Both the position numbers and the translations under genes were made by a program. A stretch of 64,000 nt of DNA from contig JACKDQ010000001.1 in NCBI GenBank assembly GCA_020633415.1, positions 1-64,000 on the forward strand, in the 5' to 3' direction. Every line of letters begins with the position of its first letter. Position 1 is the first letter of the stretch. The notes beneath the pieces were generated by a model. It did no database searches. It was not told where the DNA came from and saw only the letters and a program-made list of their open reading frames with translations. Shown here in pieces: positions 17,383 through 24,924 of the stretch. The DNA is from Deltaproteobacteria bacterium (GTDB lineage: Bacteria > Myxococcota_A > Polyangia > GCA-2747355).

Positions 17383-18831
17383 ATGCAGCGTGCTCTGCTT
17401 GTCGCTGGGTTGTTGCTGATCGGCTGTGGGTCGCCGACGGGACGCTCGATCGAGGCCGACGGTGCGATCGCGATCGACAGTCGGATCGTTGTCGCAAACG
17501 ACAGCGCCGTTGCCGATTTCGTGTTGACCGATGGCGATCCGGAAGATGATGCGCTGCTGGGCGATGCGGCGCCCGCCGATGCAGCTGCGGCCGACGCGCG
17601 CAGCGCTGACGCAACGCTCGTGCGTGACGCCCGTAGCGATGCGGCGGCAGCGAGTTGCCAGGTTAATCACGGTGGCTGCTCCGACAATGCCGATTGTCTG
17701 CCTGGCAGCAACGGCGGGGTGCAGTGCGTTTGTATCAGCGGTTACGCTGGTGACGGCTGGAGCTGCAAAGCGAGCCAATCGGTGCAGGTGTTGGAGGTTG
17801 CGGCCGGTGGCTATCACAGCTGTGCGCGCTTTTCCGACGGCAGAATTCGCTGTTGGGGTCAAAACGATCGCGGACAACTCGGTCCGAAGATCGGCGGCGC
17901 CGAGCGGACGCTGCCGACGCGTGTGCGCAGTTTCGAGGGCAAAAAGGCCGTGCAGCTTGCTTTGGGCTGGCGCCACAGCTGTGCGCGCTTTGCTGACGGC
18001 TCGCTGAGCTGCTGGGGCAACAGCGCGGCCTACCCACGCGATATCGCTGCCGCTGGCGCGCTCGATGTTTCGGCAGGCGGCACCAACAGCTGTTATGTGA
18101 CCGCCCAAGCTGGCGTGCGCTGCTGGGGACGTCAGCACAACGGCGACGGCACCAACTATATCCAGATCTCTCCGGTAGACGTCGTCGACATCGCCGGGCT
18201 GGTCGCTCAGCAAGTTTCCGTCGGTTGGGACCATACTTGTGCGCGCTTCGCCGGTGGGGCGCTGCGTTGCTGGGGTGACAACACCGACGGAGAGCTTGGC
18301 GACGGCACAAGGACCCATCGCGCGCGGCCGGTCAAGCTGGTCGGGTTGCCCAGCTCGCCGGCTGTTGAGATCGCTACTGGTGGGCGCTTCAGCTGCGGTC
18401 GTTTTGCTGACGGCAGCATCTATTGCTGGGGCGTCAACAACCGGGCTCAGGTCGGCGACGGCACGCTGACCACGCGCATTCTGACGCCGAGTCGGGTGAC
18501 GGGGCTGGTTGGCTTGAAAGCGACGCAGCTGTCGGCGACCTCGATGGCCTACCACGCTTGTGCGATCTTCAGCGATCAAAGCCTGCGTTGCTGGGGATTC
18601 AACGAGCAGGGTCAGCTCGGCGACGGCACGCTGACGCTGCGCAGCGCCGCGACACCGGTTGTCTTGCCGAGTGGCGTTTCTCCGTCGCAGATTTCTGTCG
18701 GTGGTTGGCACAGCTGCGCGCAGTTCTCCGATCAGCAGATCCGCTGCTGGGGCTTCAACAAATTTGGTGAGCTGGGCGACGGCACGACGACCCGGCGGCT
18801 CACGCCCCAGCGCGTCAGTCAGACCTGGTAG
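17383..18831 (+). CDS. Lipoprotein with EGF-like module and RCC1-type repeats
   Basis: About 482 aa. The lipoprotein signal (LLVAGLLLIGC) is followed by an Asp/Ala-rich low-complexity linker common in exported proteins of this genome, an EGF-like module with six cysteines (CQVNHGGCSDNADC and on to about residue 128), and seven RCC1-type repeats, each with a G(W/G)xHSCARF start and an (I/L)RCWG core, usually ending GQLGDG. RCC1 repeats form a seven-bladed propeller, so the count fits a closed ring. The conserved Cys pair in each blade suggests disulfides, consistent with an extracytoplasmic location. GGAGG lies 5 nt before the ATG at 17383. Role probably binding or adhesion; ligand unknown. 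Confidence 0.85.
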   Translation: MQRALLVAGLLLIGCGSPTGRSIEADGAIAIDSRIVVANDSAVADFVLTDGDPEDDALLGDAAPADAAAADARSADATLVRDARSDAAAASCQVNHGGCSDNADCLPGSNGGVQCVCISGYAGDGWSCKASQSVQVLEVAAGGYHSCARFSDGRIRCWGQNDRGQLGPKIGGAERTLPTRVRSFEGKKAVQLALGWRHSCARFADGSLSCWGNSAAYPRDIAAAGALDVSAGGTNSCYVTAQAGVRCWGRQHNGDGTNYIQISPVDVVDIAGLVAQQVSVGWDHTCARFAGGALRCWGDNTDGELGDGTRTHRARPVKLVGLPSSPAVEIATGGRFSCGRFADGSIYCWGVNNRAQVGDGTLTTRILTPSRVTGLVGLKATQLSATSMAYHACAIFSDQSLRCWGFNEQGQLGDGTLTLRSAATPVVLPSGVSPSQISVGGWHSCAQFSDQQIRCWGFNKFGELGDGTTTRRLTPQRVSQTW

Positions 18832-19017
18832 GACTGCGAAAAAGCCAATGCAATTCAGACTGGCCTTTCCACGAAACTGACTCAAAGACCGGGTCGCTAT
18901 GCTGCGGTTTATCTTGCTGGTTTTAGAGTCACTGCTGAGATCGGTACGGTAAGCGGACGCTGGGGCTTGATTGACAAGGGGACGGCGCTGTCATCTAGTC
19001 AATAGGTGCGCACGGCA

Positions 19018-19716
19018 ATGCTCGGCTTCGTTTTCGCTCAGACGCTGTTGGCTGTTCTGCCGGCGGTCGCCACGCCGCAGCTCCTCATCGTCGACAAGCC
19101 GCTGGCGTTTGGGCCGCGGCGGCTGGAGCTGACTCGCGATTACATTCGCCGCCACTACGGCCGCGAGGTGAGCGCGATCACGATCGTGCCGCGCGTAGTG
19201 GTGGTCCACTGGACGGCGACGCCGACGCTGTCGGGTGCCTTTAGTCGTTTCAACCGGGTCGAGCTCGACCGGCGACGCCTGCGTCTTCATCGCGCCGGTC
19301 GCGTCAACGTCTCAGCGCAGTTTCTCGTCGACCGCGATGGGACCGTGTATCGGCTGATGCCGGAAACCTGGATGGCTCGCCATTGCATCGGACTCAATCT
19401 CGACGCGATCGGCATCGAAAACATCGGCGGCGGCGCCAAGTGGCCCTTGACCAAGGCTCAATTACGAGCAAACGCTCAGCTCGTGCGCTACCTCGCCGGC
19501 AAATATTCGACACTCAAGTTTCTGATCGGCCACTTCGAATGGCGCAACTTACGGCGCGCGCCGTTCTTTCGCGAGCGCGACCCCAACTACCGCAGCAGCA
19601 AAGCTGACCCGGGGAAGCCCTTCATCGGTGCGCTACGCCGTCAACTCGCCGATCTCAAGCTGGCGAGTCACTATCCGCCGTCTGTGTCCCCGCCGCGTTC
19701 CCGTACTGGCCGATGA
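19018..19716 (+). CDS. Secreted N-acetylmuramoyl-L-alanine amidase (Amidase_2/PGRP fold)
   Basis: About 232 aa. A signal peptide (FAQTLLAVLPAVAT) precedes a zinc amidase domain of the AmpD/PGRP type: VVVVHWTATPT holds the first His ligand, the central region (SAQFLVDRDGTVYRL, WMARHCIG) matches the family, and IGHFEW holds a later His. Such enzymes cut the amide bond between muramic acid and the stem peptide in the periplasm. A GTG at 19006 would add four residues. The stop codon overlaps the start of the TauE-like permease gene (ATGA), so the two are co-translated, although a functional link is not obvious. Confidence 0.85.
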   Translation: MLGFVFAQTLLAVLPAVATPQLLIVDKPLAFGPRRLELTRDYIRRHYGREVSAITIVPRVVVVHWTATPTLSGAFSRFNRVELDRRRLRLHRAGRVNVSAQFLVDRDGTVYRLMPETWMARHCIGLNLDAIGIENIGGGAKWPLTKAQLRANAQLVRYLAGKYSTLKFLIGHFEWRNLRRAPFFRERDPNYRSSKADPGKPFIGALRRQLADLKLASHYPPSVSPPRSRTGR

Positions 19717-20474
19717 TCGGCTTGCTTGGCCGCAGTGTCTTTGGAACGCTGCCAACCTATCTCGCGGTTTGCGCCGTCCTGCTCGGCGCCCAATTGATCT
19801 ACGTGCTGATCGGCTTCGGCGCTGGGATGATCGCCGTCGGCGCACTGGCGATGCTGCTGCCTAGCTTGCAGGACTCGGTCGTGGTGCTGATGTTGGTCAA
19901 TATGCCCGTCGAGTTGTTCGTCGCGCTTAGCGCGCGTCAGCATGTCGATAGGCGTACGCTGATCTCGGTTGGCAGTGGTTTGCTGGTTGGAGCCCCACTT
20001 GGTAGCCTCGGCCTGAGATTCGCCGATCCTCGTCTGGCGCTGTTTGGTTTGGGGCTGTTTCTGCTGCTGGTCGCGGCGACGTTTCTGCTGCTGCCTGCAA
20101 AGCAGTTGCGTTGGCCATTTTGGGCGGGCTTGCCGGTCGGTCTTTTGGCCGGTGCATTTGGCAGCATGTTCAGCGCGGCCGGCCCGACCCTGGTGCTCTA
20201 CTTTCGGCTCGCGGGGGCGTCAAAAGACACCTTTCGCGGCAGCCTGATGGCACTTTTCTTCGTCAACTCCTGCCTGCGGCTGATCTCCTATGCTGCTGTG
20301 GGGCTTTTTGACCCGCGACGGCTGCTTTCCGCCCTGCTGCTGGTGCCGGTGATCTTGCTCGGCGCTTGGTTGGGCAATGCGATCCAAATGCGGCTCAGTC
20401 AGTCGACCTTCGAGCGGCTGGTGCTGGCCGCCTTGGTCTGCATCGGCGGCCTGCTGCTCGGCCGCGCCCTATAG
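19713..20474 (+). CDS. TauE/SafE-family membrane permease
   Basis: About 253 aa, with seven to eight predicted transmembrane helices and the two-fold pattern of the TauE/SafE family, each half containing a Gly-rich segment (LIYVLIGFGAGMIAVG; LLAGAFGSMFSAAGPTLVLY). Members export sulfite, sulfoacetate or other anions. The ATG overlaps the amidase stop codon. Downstream is an 8-bp hairpin (20509-20531, CTTTTGCG / CGCAAAAG) that may mark the transcript end. Substrate unknown; no sulfur-metabolism gene is adjacent. Confidence 0.85.
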   Translation: MIGLLGRSVFGTLPTYLAVCAVLLGAQLIYVLIGFGAGMIAVGALAMLLPSLQDSVVVLMLVNMPVELFVALSARQHVDRRTLISVGSGLLVGAPLGSLGLRFADPRLALFGLGLFLLLVAATFLLLPAKQLRWPFWAGLPVGLLAGAFGSMFSAAGPTLVLYFRLAGASKDTFRGSLMALFFVNSCLRLISYAAVGLFDPRRLLSALLLVPVILLGAWLGNAIQMRLSQSTFERLVLAALVCIGGLLLGRAL

Positions 20475-20545
20475 ACAATTGCGTTCGTAACACGTTGTTT
20501 TTGTGCCGCTTTTGCGGAGAAATCGCAAAAGATCTGGTCCCTTTC

Positions 20546-20558
20546 GCACGAATCGTGC
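20546..20558. promoter_or_regulatory. Short palindrome upstream of the Fic gene leader
   Basis: GCACGA-A-TCGTGC, a near-perfect 13-bp palindrome immediately followed by CATACTAC, which could serve as a -10 region. It fits an operator for a dimeric regulator, but no regulator gene is adjacent. Confidence 0.3.
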
Positions 20559-20587
20559 CATACTACGCCGGTCAATCGGCAAATTTA

Positions 20588-20620
20588 AGAGGATCCCGCA
20601 GGGTTCGACGGGATACCTCT
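20588..20620 (+). promoter_or_regulatory. Strong leader hairpin upstream of the Fic gene
   Basis: AGAGGATCCCG pairs with CGGGAT-A-CCTCT: 11 base pairs interrupted by one bulged A, around a 10-nt loop. It sits about 110 nt before the Fic start codon in a non-coding stretch. Its stability is unlikely by chance and suggests a structured 5' leader or a small RNA. It does not match a riboswitch class I recognise. Confidence 0.45.
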
Positions 20621-20627
20621 GCATAAA

Positions 20628-20723
20628 GTGCCAGTTTTCATTGACCAAAACGGTCGCCCTGGCTATGTTCCGGGCCCGCTCCGGATTTCGAAGATCCGGA
20701 TGAGTTTAGAAGAATGGGTTTAG
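20628..20723 (+). CDS. Possible 31-residue leader ORF before the Fic gene
   Basis: A GTG-initiated frame encoding a peptide with the order PVFIDQNGRPGYVPG, then RISKIR, then SLEEWV, ending with TAG three bases before the Fic ATG. Composition looks protein-like and the placement would allow translational coupling. A second hairpin (20680-20700, TCCGGAT / ATCCGGA, 7-nt loop) lies inside it. No clear Shine-Dalgarno is seen before the GTG, so it may instead be leader RNA. Unknown function. Confidence 0.3.
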   Translation: MPVFIDQNGRPGYVPGPLRISKIRMSLEEWV

Positions 20724-20726
20724 CTC

Positions 20727-21506
20727 ATGAATCAACTTTATAGAGAGATCGATCGCAAGACTGAGCAACTACGCGCAGCGCTGTCGGAGAACCTCTCGCT
20801 GTTGGACTCGTTCCACGATCGCCTAACGTTTAGTTGGATTTATCACGATAACGCACTTGAGGGCGTGGTGATTTCATACCACGAGCTCAACGCGGCGATG
20901 GACGAAGCGATCATCAGCGATTCGACATTGATCCCGGTCTATCAAGATGTGGTCAATCACAAGCGTGCGATCGAATACGTCAGGCAGCTGGGTCTCAAGC
21001 GCAAATCGATCGTCGGTCTGGATTTCTTCAAGAAGCTCTATCAGATCCTGACGCACGAGACGCAGCCGCGCAGCGCCAAGGCGCCGGCGCGTCCGACGAC
21101 GATCCAGTACCGCAAAGATAATCCGCTGCACCGCCAATACTTCCACGATATCTCGGCGCCGGACAAGATCCCGTACCTGATGCGCAAATTGACCCAGTGG
21201 TTGACCTCGGACGAGGCCAAGGCGATGCATCCGGTTCGCCGCGCCGCTACTGCGCATCATCACTTCATCAGCATCTATCCCTATCCGAAGCATTCAGGGA
21301 AAATGGCGCGCCTGCTGATGAATGTGCTGCTGTTGCGTGAGGGCCTTACACCGGCGATCGTTCACGCGATCGAGCGCCAGCGCTATTACGAAGTGCTGCG
21401 CCAGCCCCCCCAGGTGCTAACGCGCCTGGTCGCCGAAAGTATGATCGGCACGCTCGACGCCGCGCATCGCTTCTGCGACGAGATCGGCATCCGTAAGGCG
21501 GGCTAG
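20727..21506 (+). CDS. Fic-domain protein with degenerate active-site motif
   Basis: About 259 aa. The fold is recognisable: an N-terminal DNALEG segment (residues 41-46) matches the SNAIEG-type region of Fic proteins, and AHHHFISI...ARLLMN (176-199) matches the Fic core helix. Yet the catalytic loop, normally HPFxDGNGRxxR, reads YPYPKHSGKMAR (184-195): the catalytic His is Tyr, the metal-binding Asp is Lys, the Asn is Ser and the first Arg is Lys. Standard AMP transfer from ATP is therefore unlikely; it could be a pseudoenzyme or use another chemistry. There is no antitoxin or DNA-binding domain gene beside it. A structured leader with a possible small ORF precedes it. Confidence 0.8.
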   Translation: MNQLYREIDRKTEQLRAALSENLSLLDSFHDRLTFSWIYHDNALEGVVISYHELNAAMDEAIISDSTLIPVYQDVVNHKRAIEYVRQLGLKRKSIVGLDFFKKLYQILTHETQPRSAKAPARPTTIQYRKDNPLHRQYFHDISAPDKIPYLMRKLTQWLTSDEAKAMHPVRRAATAHHHFISIYPYPKHSGKMARLLMNVLLLREGLTPAIVHAIERQRYYEVLRQPPQVLTRLVAESMIGTLDAAHRFCDEIGIRKAG

Positions 21507-21538
21507 TCGTCAGCAGGCCGGCTAGTCGTCAGCAGGCC
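21501..21538. repeat. Two tandem copies of a 19-bp repeat
   Basis: GGCTAGTCGTCAGCAGGCC occurs twice in a row, with a partial third copy, starting at the Fic stop codon (TAG at 21504-21506). It is probably replication slippage at the 3' end of the gene. Confidence 0.8.
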
Positions 21539-21599
21539 GGCTCGTCGCAACGGTCCACACGGGTAGTCGTAATCCACCATCAGCGCGTGGGCATCAAAC

Positions 21600-21629
21600 G
21601 ACAATTCGCGGAGTGACAATTCGCGGAGT
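21600..21629. repeat. Two tandem copies of a 15-bp repeat
   Basis: GACAATTCGCGGAGT occurs twice in a row in the gap between the Fic gene and the convergent secreted-protein gene. Confidence 0.8.
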
Positions 21630-21671
21630 GTCGTCGCTCAGGTCGACTTTTCGTGGTTCGATAATCGATGC

Positions 21672-22373
21672 TCAGGGGGCAAACGGATTGCGCAGCGCGC
21701 CGGATGACGCCTGTTCATTTCGGCGGCGCCAGCCACCGACAGGGTCTTGATGCCAACGCTCGATGATGCGTGCCCGGTCGTCGAGCTGTGTGAGCCGCGT
21801 TTCGTTGGCCTCGTAAAGTTCGACGTTGTCTAGCTTGCCGGCGGCAAAACTCAGCACGCGTCGTTGCGTTTGCCCGCCGTGTTGGCGGCGTTCGCTGTAG
21901 CGCAACAGCTCACCGCGCCGACCGTGACGATCGATCGCGAAGGTGTGGATCGTTTGCAGCACTTCGATTGCTGCCGGCGTGTCGATCGTTTCGTGCTCGA
22001 TCAAGCCTAGCTCAGCGTCGCGGGTGCGGACGATCTCGCGGCGGTTGCCGTTGGCAAAGCGCCACGTCGTTGTGTTGGGTTGTTGGTCGATGATCGCGAC
22101 CGCCGTGATCAGCAAGCGGCGACCGTTGCTGTCGACCCAGAGCGTGCGCCCGTGGTTGCGCGCTGCTCGGCGCAGACCGCGTTGACGGGCGCGCTGGCCG
22201 AGGCGGTCGAGCTGGCGCTGGTCAAACATCACGCGACCGACCTGCAACGCGGCGCGGCGTTGGTCGAGGGCTTGCGGCACGACGCGCTTGCCCTCGGTGG
22301 CAGTGGCCGAGGTTCGTGCGCCGGCGAGTAGCAGGATCGGGAAGAGTAGTCGGGTCAGCGTTTGATTAGCCAA
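21672..22373 (-). CDS. Secreted protein of unknown function
   Basis: About 233 aa. A TTG start at 22373 is chosen because GAGGA lies 5 nt upstream and it is followed directly by a signal peptide (TLTRLLFPILLLAGARTSATA); the longer ORF from 22502 adds about 43 residues with no export signal at their start. The mature part is Arg/Gln-rich and has no motif I recognise (LWVDSNGRRLLITAV, TWRFANGNRREIV). It is divergent from the DUF6515-like gene and probably periplasmic. Confidence 0.6.
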   Translation of the reverse strand: MANQTLTRLLFPILLLAGARTSATATEGKRVVPQALDQRRAALQVGRVMFDQRQLDRLGQRARQRGLRRAARNHGRTLWVDSNGRRLLITAVAIIDQQPNTTTWRFANGNRREIVRTRDAELGLIEHETIDTPAAIEVLQTIHTFAIDRHGRRGELLRYSERRQHGGQTQRRVLSFAAGKLDNVELYEANETRLTQLDDRARIIERWHQDPVGGWRRRNEQASSGALRNPFAP

Positions 22374-22542
22374 GGGTATCCTCGCGTTCGGCCCCCTTAC
22401 GCAATCTGCGTTCCAAGCGTGATGTTCCTTTGCTTTCCGTACGTTACGGCGCAATGCTGGGTCGAGTGACCCCAGCGGCGCAGCGCCAGTTGCCTCCCCC
22501 AAAAGGGCGTGCGCTTGCTCACATGACGTTTTGTTGTGTCAC

Positions 22543-22560
22543 CCCAGTTCACCAACTGGG
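22543..22560. promoter_or_regulatory. Hairpin in the divergent promoter region
   Basis: CCCAGTT-CACC-AACTGGG, a perfect 7-bp stem with a 4-nt loop, about 50 bp before the DUF6515-like gene. A second inverted repeat (GCTGGGTC / GACCCCAGC, 22456-22476) is in the same 235-bp gap. TATGCT at 22573-22578 may be a -10. These could be operators or transcript ends. Confidence 0.35.
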
Positions 22561-22608
22561 CTTCTAAGCTCTATGCTTGGGGTACCGAGCCAACCCGGAG
22601 GGTGACCG

Positions 22609-23529
22609 ATGTCTAAGTGGGGCATTTTCGCGGTGCTGAGTTTTTGTCTCATCAGTTCAGATGCGAGCGCACGGCGTGGTGAGTCGGGCGATCGATCGGA
22701 CAAGAAGGCGCGCTCGGGTTCGGGTTCGGATCAGCGACGACGCTCGACCGGCTCGAGCAGCGGCGCGAGTTCCGATCCGCGCAAGCGCCGCGACACGCGC
22801 GGCGCCGCGGCCCCGCGTGGCGCGTATCGCCCGGGTCCGGCGACAACCCATCAGACCCGTCGCCCCCCCTATCGCACGGCGCCGCCAGCTGTTGTGCAGC
22901 CGCGTCGTGGCGCGTCGGCCTATCAACCGCCGCGTGCGCCCGAGCATCGCGGTTATCGCCCCGAGCATCGCGGTCAGCGTCCCGATCACCGCGCGTATCA
23001 GCCTGCGCATCGGGTTTATCGGCCTGGACAGCGCGGCTACCAGCCCGCGCCCCACCACGGCTATCGTTCGCGCCCCATCCATCGCGGTCCGCGGACAGTG
23101 ATCGTTTCGCCTCGCCGACCGTATCGCCCGATGGCGCGCAGCTATCGTGGACACCGCACCCATCGCCATCGTTACGCTTACAACCCACGGTTGCGGATGG
23201 CCCGTATGCCGCACGGCGCGCTGCGCGTGATCTCGACCGGCGTGCCGCTGTTCTTTGCCGCCGGCGTCTACTACGCACTTAACGGTGGTCAGTACGTTAG
23301 CGTTGAACCACCGATCGGCGCGATCGTTCCTTACCTTCCGGCCGGCGCGAGCCTGATTCACGTCGATGGACGCCCGTACTATGTGTACAGCACCGTGTAT
23401 TATTTGCGCGTCAGCAATGGTTATATGATCGTCGAGCCGCCGGTTCCCGTCGAGCAGCCCGACGAGGCTGCCGAGCCGCCGCCCGAAGCTGCCGAGCCGC
23501 CGCCCGAGGCCGATCCGGCCTACGAGTAG
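22609..23529 (+). CDS. Exported Arg/Pro/Tyr-rich protein with DUF6515-like C-terminus
   Basis: About 306 aa. A signal peptide (GIFAVLSFCLISSDASA) is followed by a long basic low-complexity region (about 25-190) made of imperfect EHRGYRP, DHRAYQP and QRGYQP-type units. The C-terminal 90 residues are ordered: VPLFFAAGVYYALNGGQYV, LPAGASLIHVDGRPYYVY, STVYYLRVSNGYMIVEPP, a GVYY...GYMVVxPP pattern seen in small periplasmic DUF6515-type domains. The tail ends in repeated EAAEPPP units. GGAGGG lies upstream of the ATG. A structural or surface role is likely; the function is unknown. The antisense strand also has a long open frame because of the codon bias. Confidence 0.7.
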   Translation: MSKWGIFAVLSFCLISSDASARRGESGDRSDKKARSGSGSDQRRRSTGSSSGASSDPRKRRDTRGAAAPRGAYRPGPATTHQTRRPPYRTAPPAVVQPRRGASAYQPPRAPEHRGYRPEHRGQRPDHRAYQPAHRVYRPGQRGYQPAPHHGYRSRPIHRGPRTVIVSPRRPYRPMARSYRGHRTHRHRYAYNPRLRMARMPHGALRVISTGVPLFFAAGVYYALNGGQYVSVEPPIGAIVPYLPAGASLIHVDGRPYYVYSTVYYLRVSNGYMIVEPPVPVEQPDEAAEPPPEAAEPPPEADPAYE

Positions 23530-23607
23530 CGCGCTCGCCGCAAGCTGATCTGACGGCCGCACTGGCGATGGTTGCGTGCGTCTCACACCATCGCTAAGCT
23601 GCGGTCG

Positions 23608-24882
23608 ATGGATCATTTCGCCTATCACCAAGGTCGCCTGCATTGTGAGGGCGTTTCGCTCGACGAGATCGCGCGCGCTTGTGGCACGCCCTGCTATGTC
23701 TATAGCTATGCGACCTTCGAGCGGCACTTCGCGGTGTTTCAGAGCGCGCTCAAGCAGGTTGCGCATCTGATCTGCTACAGCGTGAAAGCCAACAGCAACG
23801 GCGCGATCCTGCGGGCGCTCGGCGGTTGGGGGGCCGGCGCCGACGTGGTTTCGGGTGGCGAGCTCTATCGCGTCTTGCGCGCTGGGATTCCGGCTCAGCG
23901 CGTGGTCTTTTCCGGTGTGGGCAAGACCGCCGCCGAGATCAGCGAAGCGCTCGAGGCGCAGATCCTGATGTTCAATGTGGAAAGCGCCGCTGAGCTCGAG
24001 CTGATCGCAGCGGTGGCCAAGGAGCGGGGTTGTCAGGCGCCGATCGCGCTGCGGGTCAATCCAGATGTCGATCCACGGACCCATCCCTATATCGCCACAG
24101 GCCTCAAGGACAGCAAGTTCGGTATCCCGCTCGAGGCTGCCTGGGAGCTCTATCAGCGCGCGCTGGCTGAGCCCACGCTGTTGGTGCGGGGGATCGACTG
24201 CCACATCGGTTCTCAGCTGACCGAACTGCAGCCGGTGGTCGATGCGCTTGCGGCGGTCGAGCAGATGGCCCGACGTTTGCTCGCGCGCGGCGCACCATTG
24301 AGCTACGTCGATATCGGCGGTGGACTGGGTGTGCCCTATGAAGTCGGTCAGACGCCGCCGACGCCCGAGGCCTATGGCGAAGCAGTGACCGGTGCGCTGA
24401 AAGAACTCTCGGCACTCGGTTTGACGATCATTTGCGAACCCGGGCGCGTGATCGCCGCCAACGCTGGCGTGATGCTTGTGCGAGTCTTGCTGGTCAAAGA
24501 CAATGGCGCGAAGCGCTTTGTCGTCGTTGATGGCGCGATGAACGATCTCTTGCGCCCCTCGCTCTACGGCTCGCACCACGAGATCGTTGCCGTCGATCAG
24601 CGCCGCCAAGCGCCGCCCGCCAAGGTCGACGTCGTCGGTCCGATTTGCGAGAGCGGCGACTTTCTCGCCAAGGATCGTCTGCTGCCGATGCCGCAGACCG
24701 ATGACTTGCTCGCCGTGCGGACCGCCGGTGCCTACGGCTTCAGCATGGCCTCGAACTACAACTCGCGTCCGCGTCTTGCGGAGGTGCTGGTGCGCGGTGA
24801 GCGGTTTGCCGTGGTGCGTGCGCGCGAGGACTACGCGGATCTGACCCGCGGAGAATCATCACCCGACTGGCTGACCGATTGA
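23608..24882 (+). CDS. lysA: Diaminopimelate decarboxylase
   Basis: Catalyses the last step of lysine synthesis, meso-diaminopimelate to L-lysine, with pyridoxal phosphate. The protein of about 424 aa has the alanine racemase-like barrel with the PLP lysine in YSVKANSN, the HIGSQ segment, the Gly-rich phosphate loop (DIGGGLG), CEPGR for substrate binding, and CESGDFLAKDR in the C-terminal domain with the partner active-site Cys. Length is typical of LysA. The ATG at 23608 gives a usual N-terminus; a GTG at 23572 would add 12 residues. It stands alone between a secreted-protein gene and a convergent signalling gene. Confidence 0.95.
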   Translation: MDHFAYHQGRLHCEGVSLDEIARACGTPCYVYSYATFERHFAVFQSALKQVAHLICYSVKANSNGAILRALGGWGAGADVVSGGELYRVLRAGIPAQRVVFSGVGKTAAEISEALEAQILMFNVESAAELELIAAVAKERGCQAPIALRVNPDVDPRTHPYIATGLKDSKFGIPLEAAWELYQRALAEPTLLVRGIDCHIGSQLTELQPVVDALAAVEQMARRLLARGAPLSYVDIGGGLGVPYEVGQTPPTPEAYGEAVTGALKELSALGLTIICEPGRVIAANAGVMLVRVLLVKDNGAKRFVVVDGAMNDLLRPSLYGSHHEIVAVDQRRQAPPAKVDVVGPICESGDFLAKDRLLPMPQTDDLLAVRTAGAYGFSMASNYNSRPRLAEVLVRGERFAVVRAREDYADLTRGESSPDWLTD

Positions 24883-24924
24883 TCGGCTGACCGGGCGGCG
24901 TGGCGAGTCTTCCCGCGAGCTGCG

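Noticed and set aside
17146..18885. 579-codon minus-strand ORF opposite the RCC1 lipoprotein gene
   Set aside because: The plus strand has a lipoprotein signal, EGF module and seven RCC1 repeats with a good Shine-Dalgarno; the antisense frame is open because of the repetitive GC-rich codon pattern and has low-complexity translation.
20595..20630. tmRNA-like 5' sequence (GGGTTCGACGGGATACC)
   Set aside because: The motif resembles tmRNA starts, but only about 130 bp separate it from the Fic gene, too short for tmRNA, and there is no matching 3' tRNA-like part with CCA.
22657..24609. 650-codon minus-strand ORF spanning the DUF6515-like gene and lysA
   Set aside because: It is antisense to two well-supported genes; lysA motifs are unambiguous on the plus strand.
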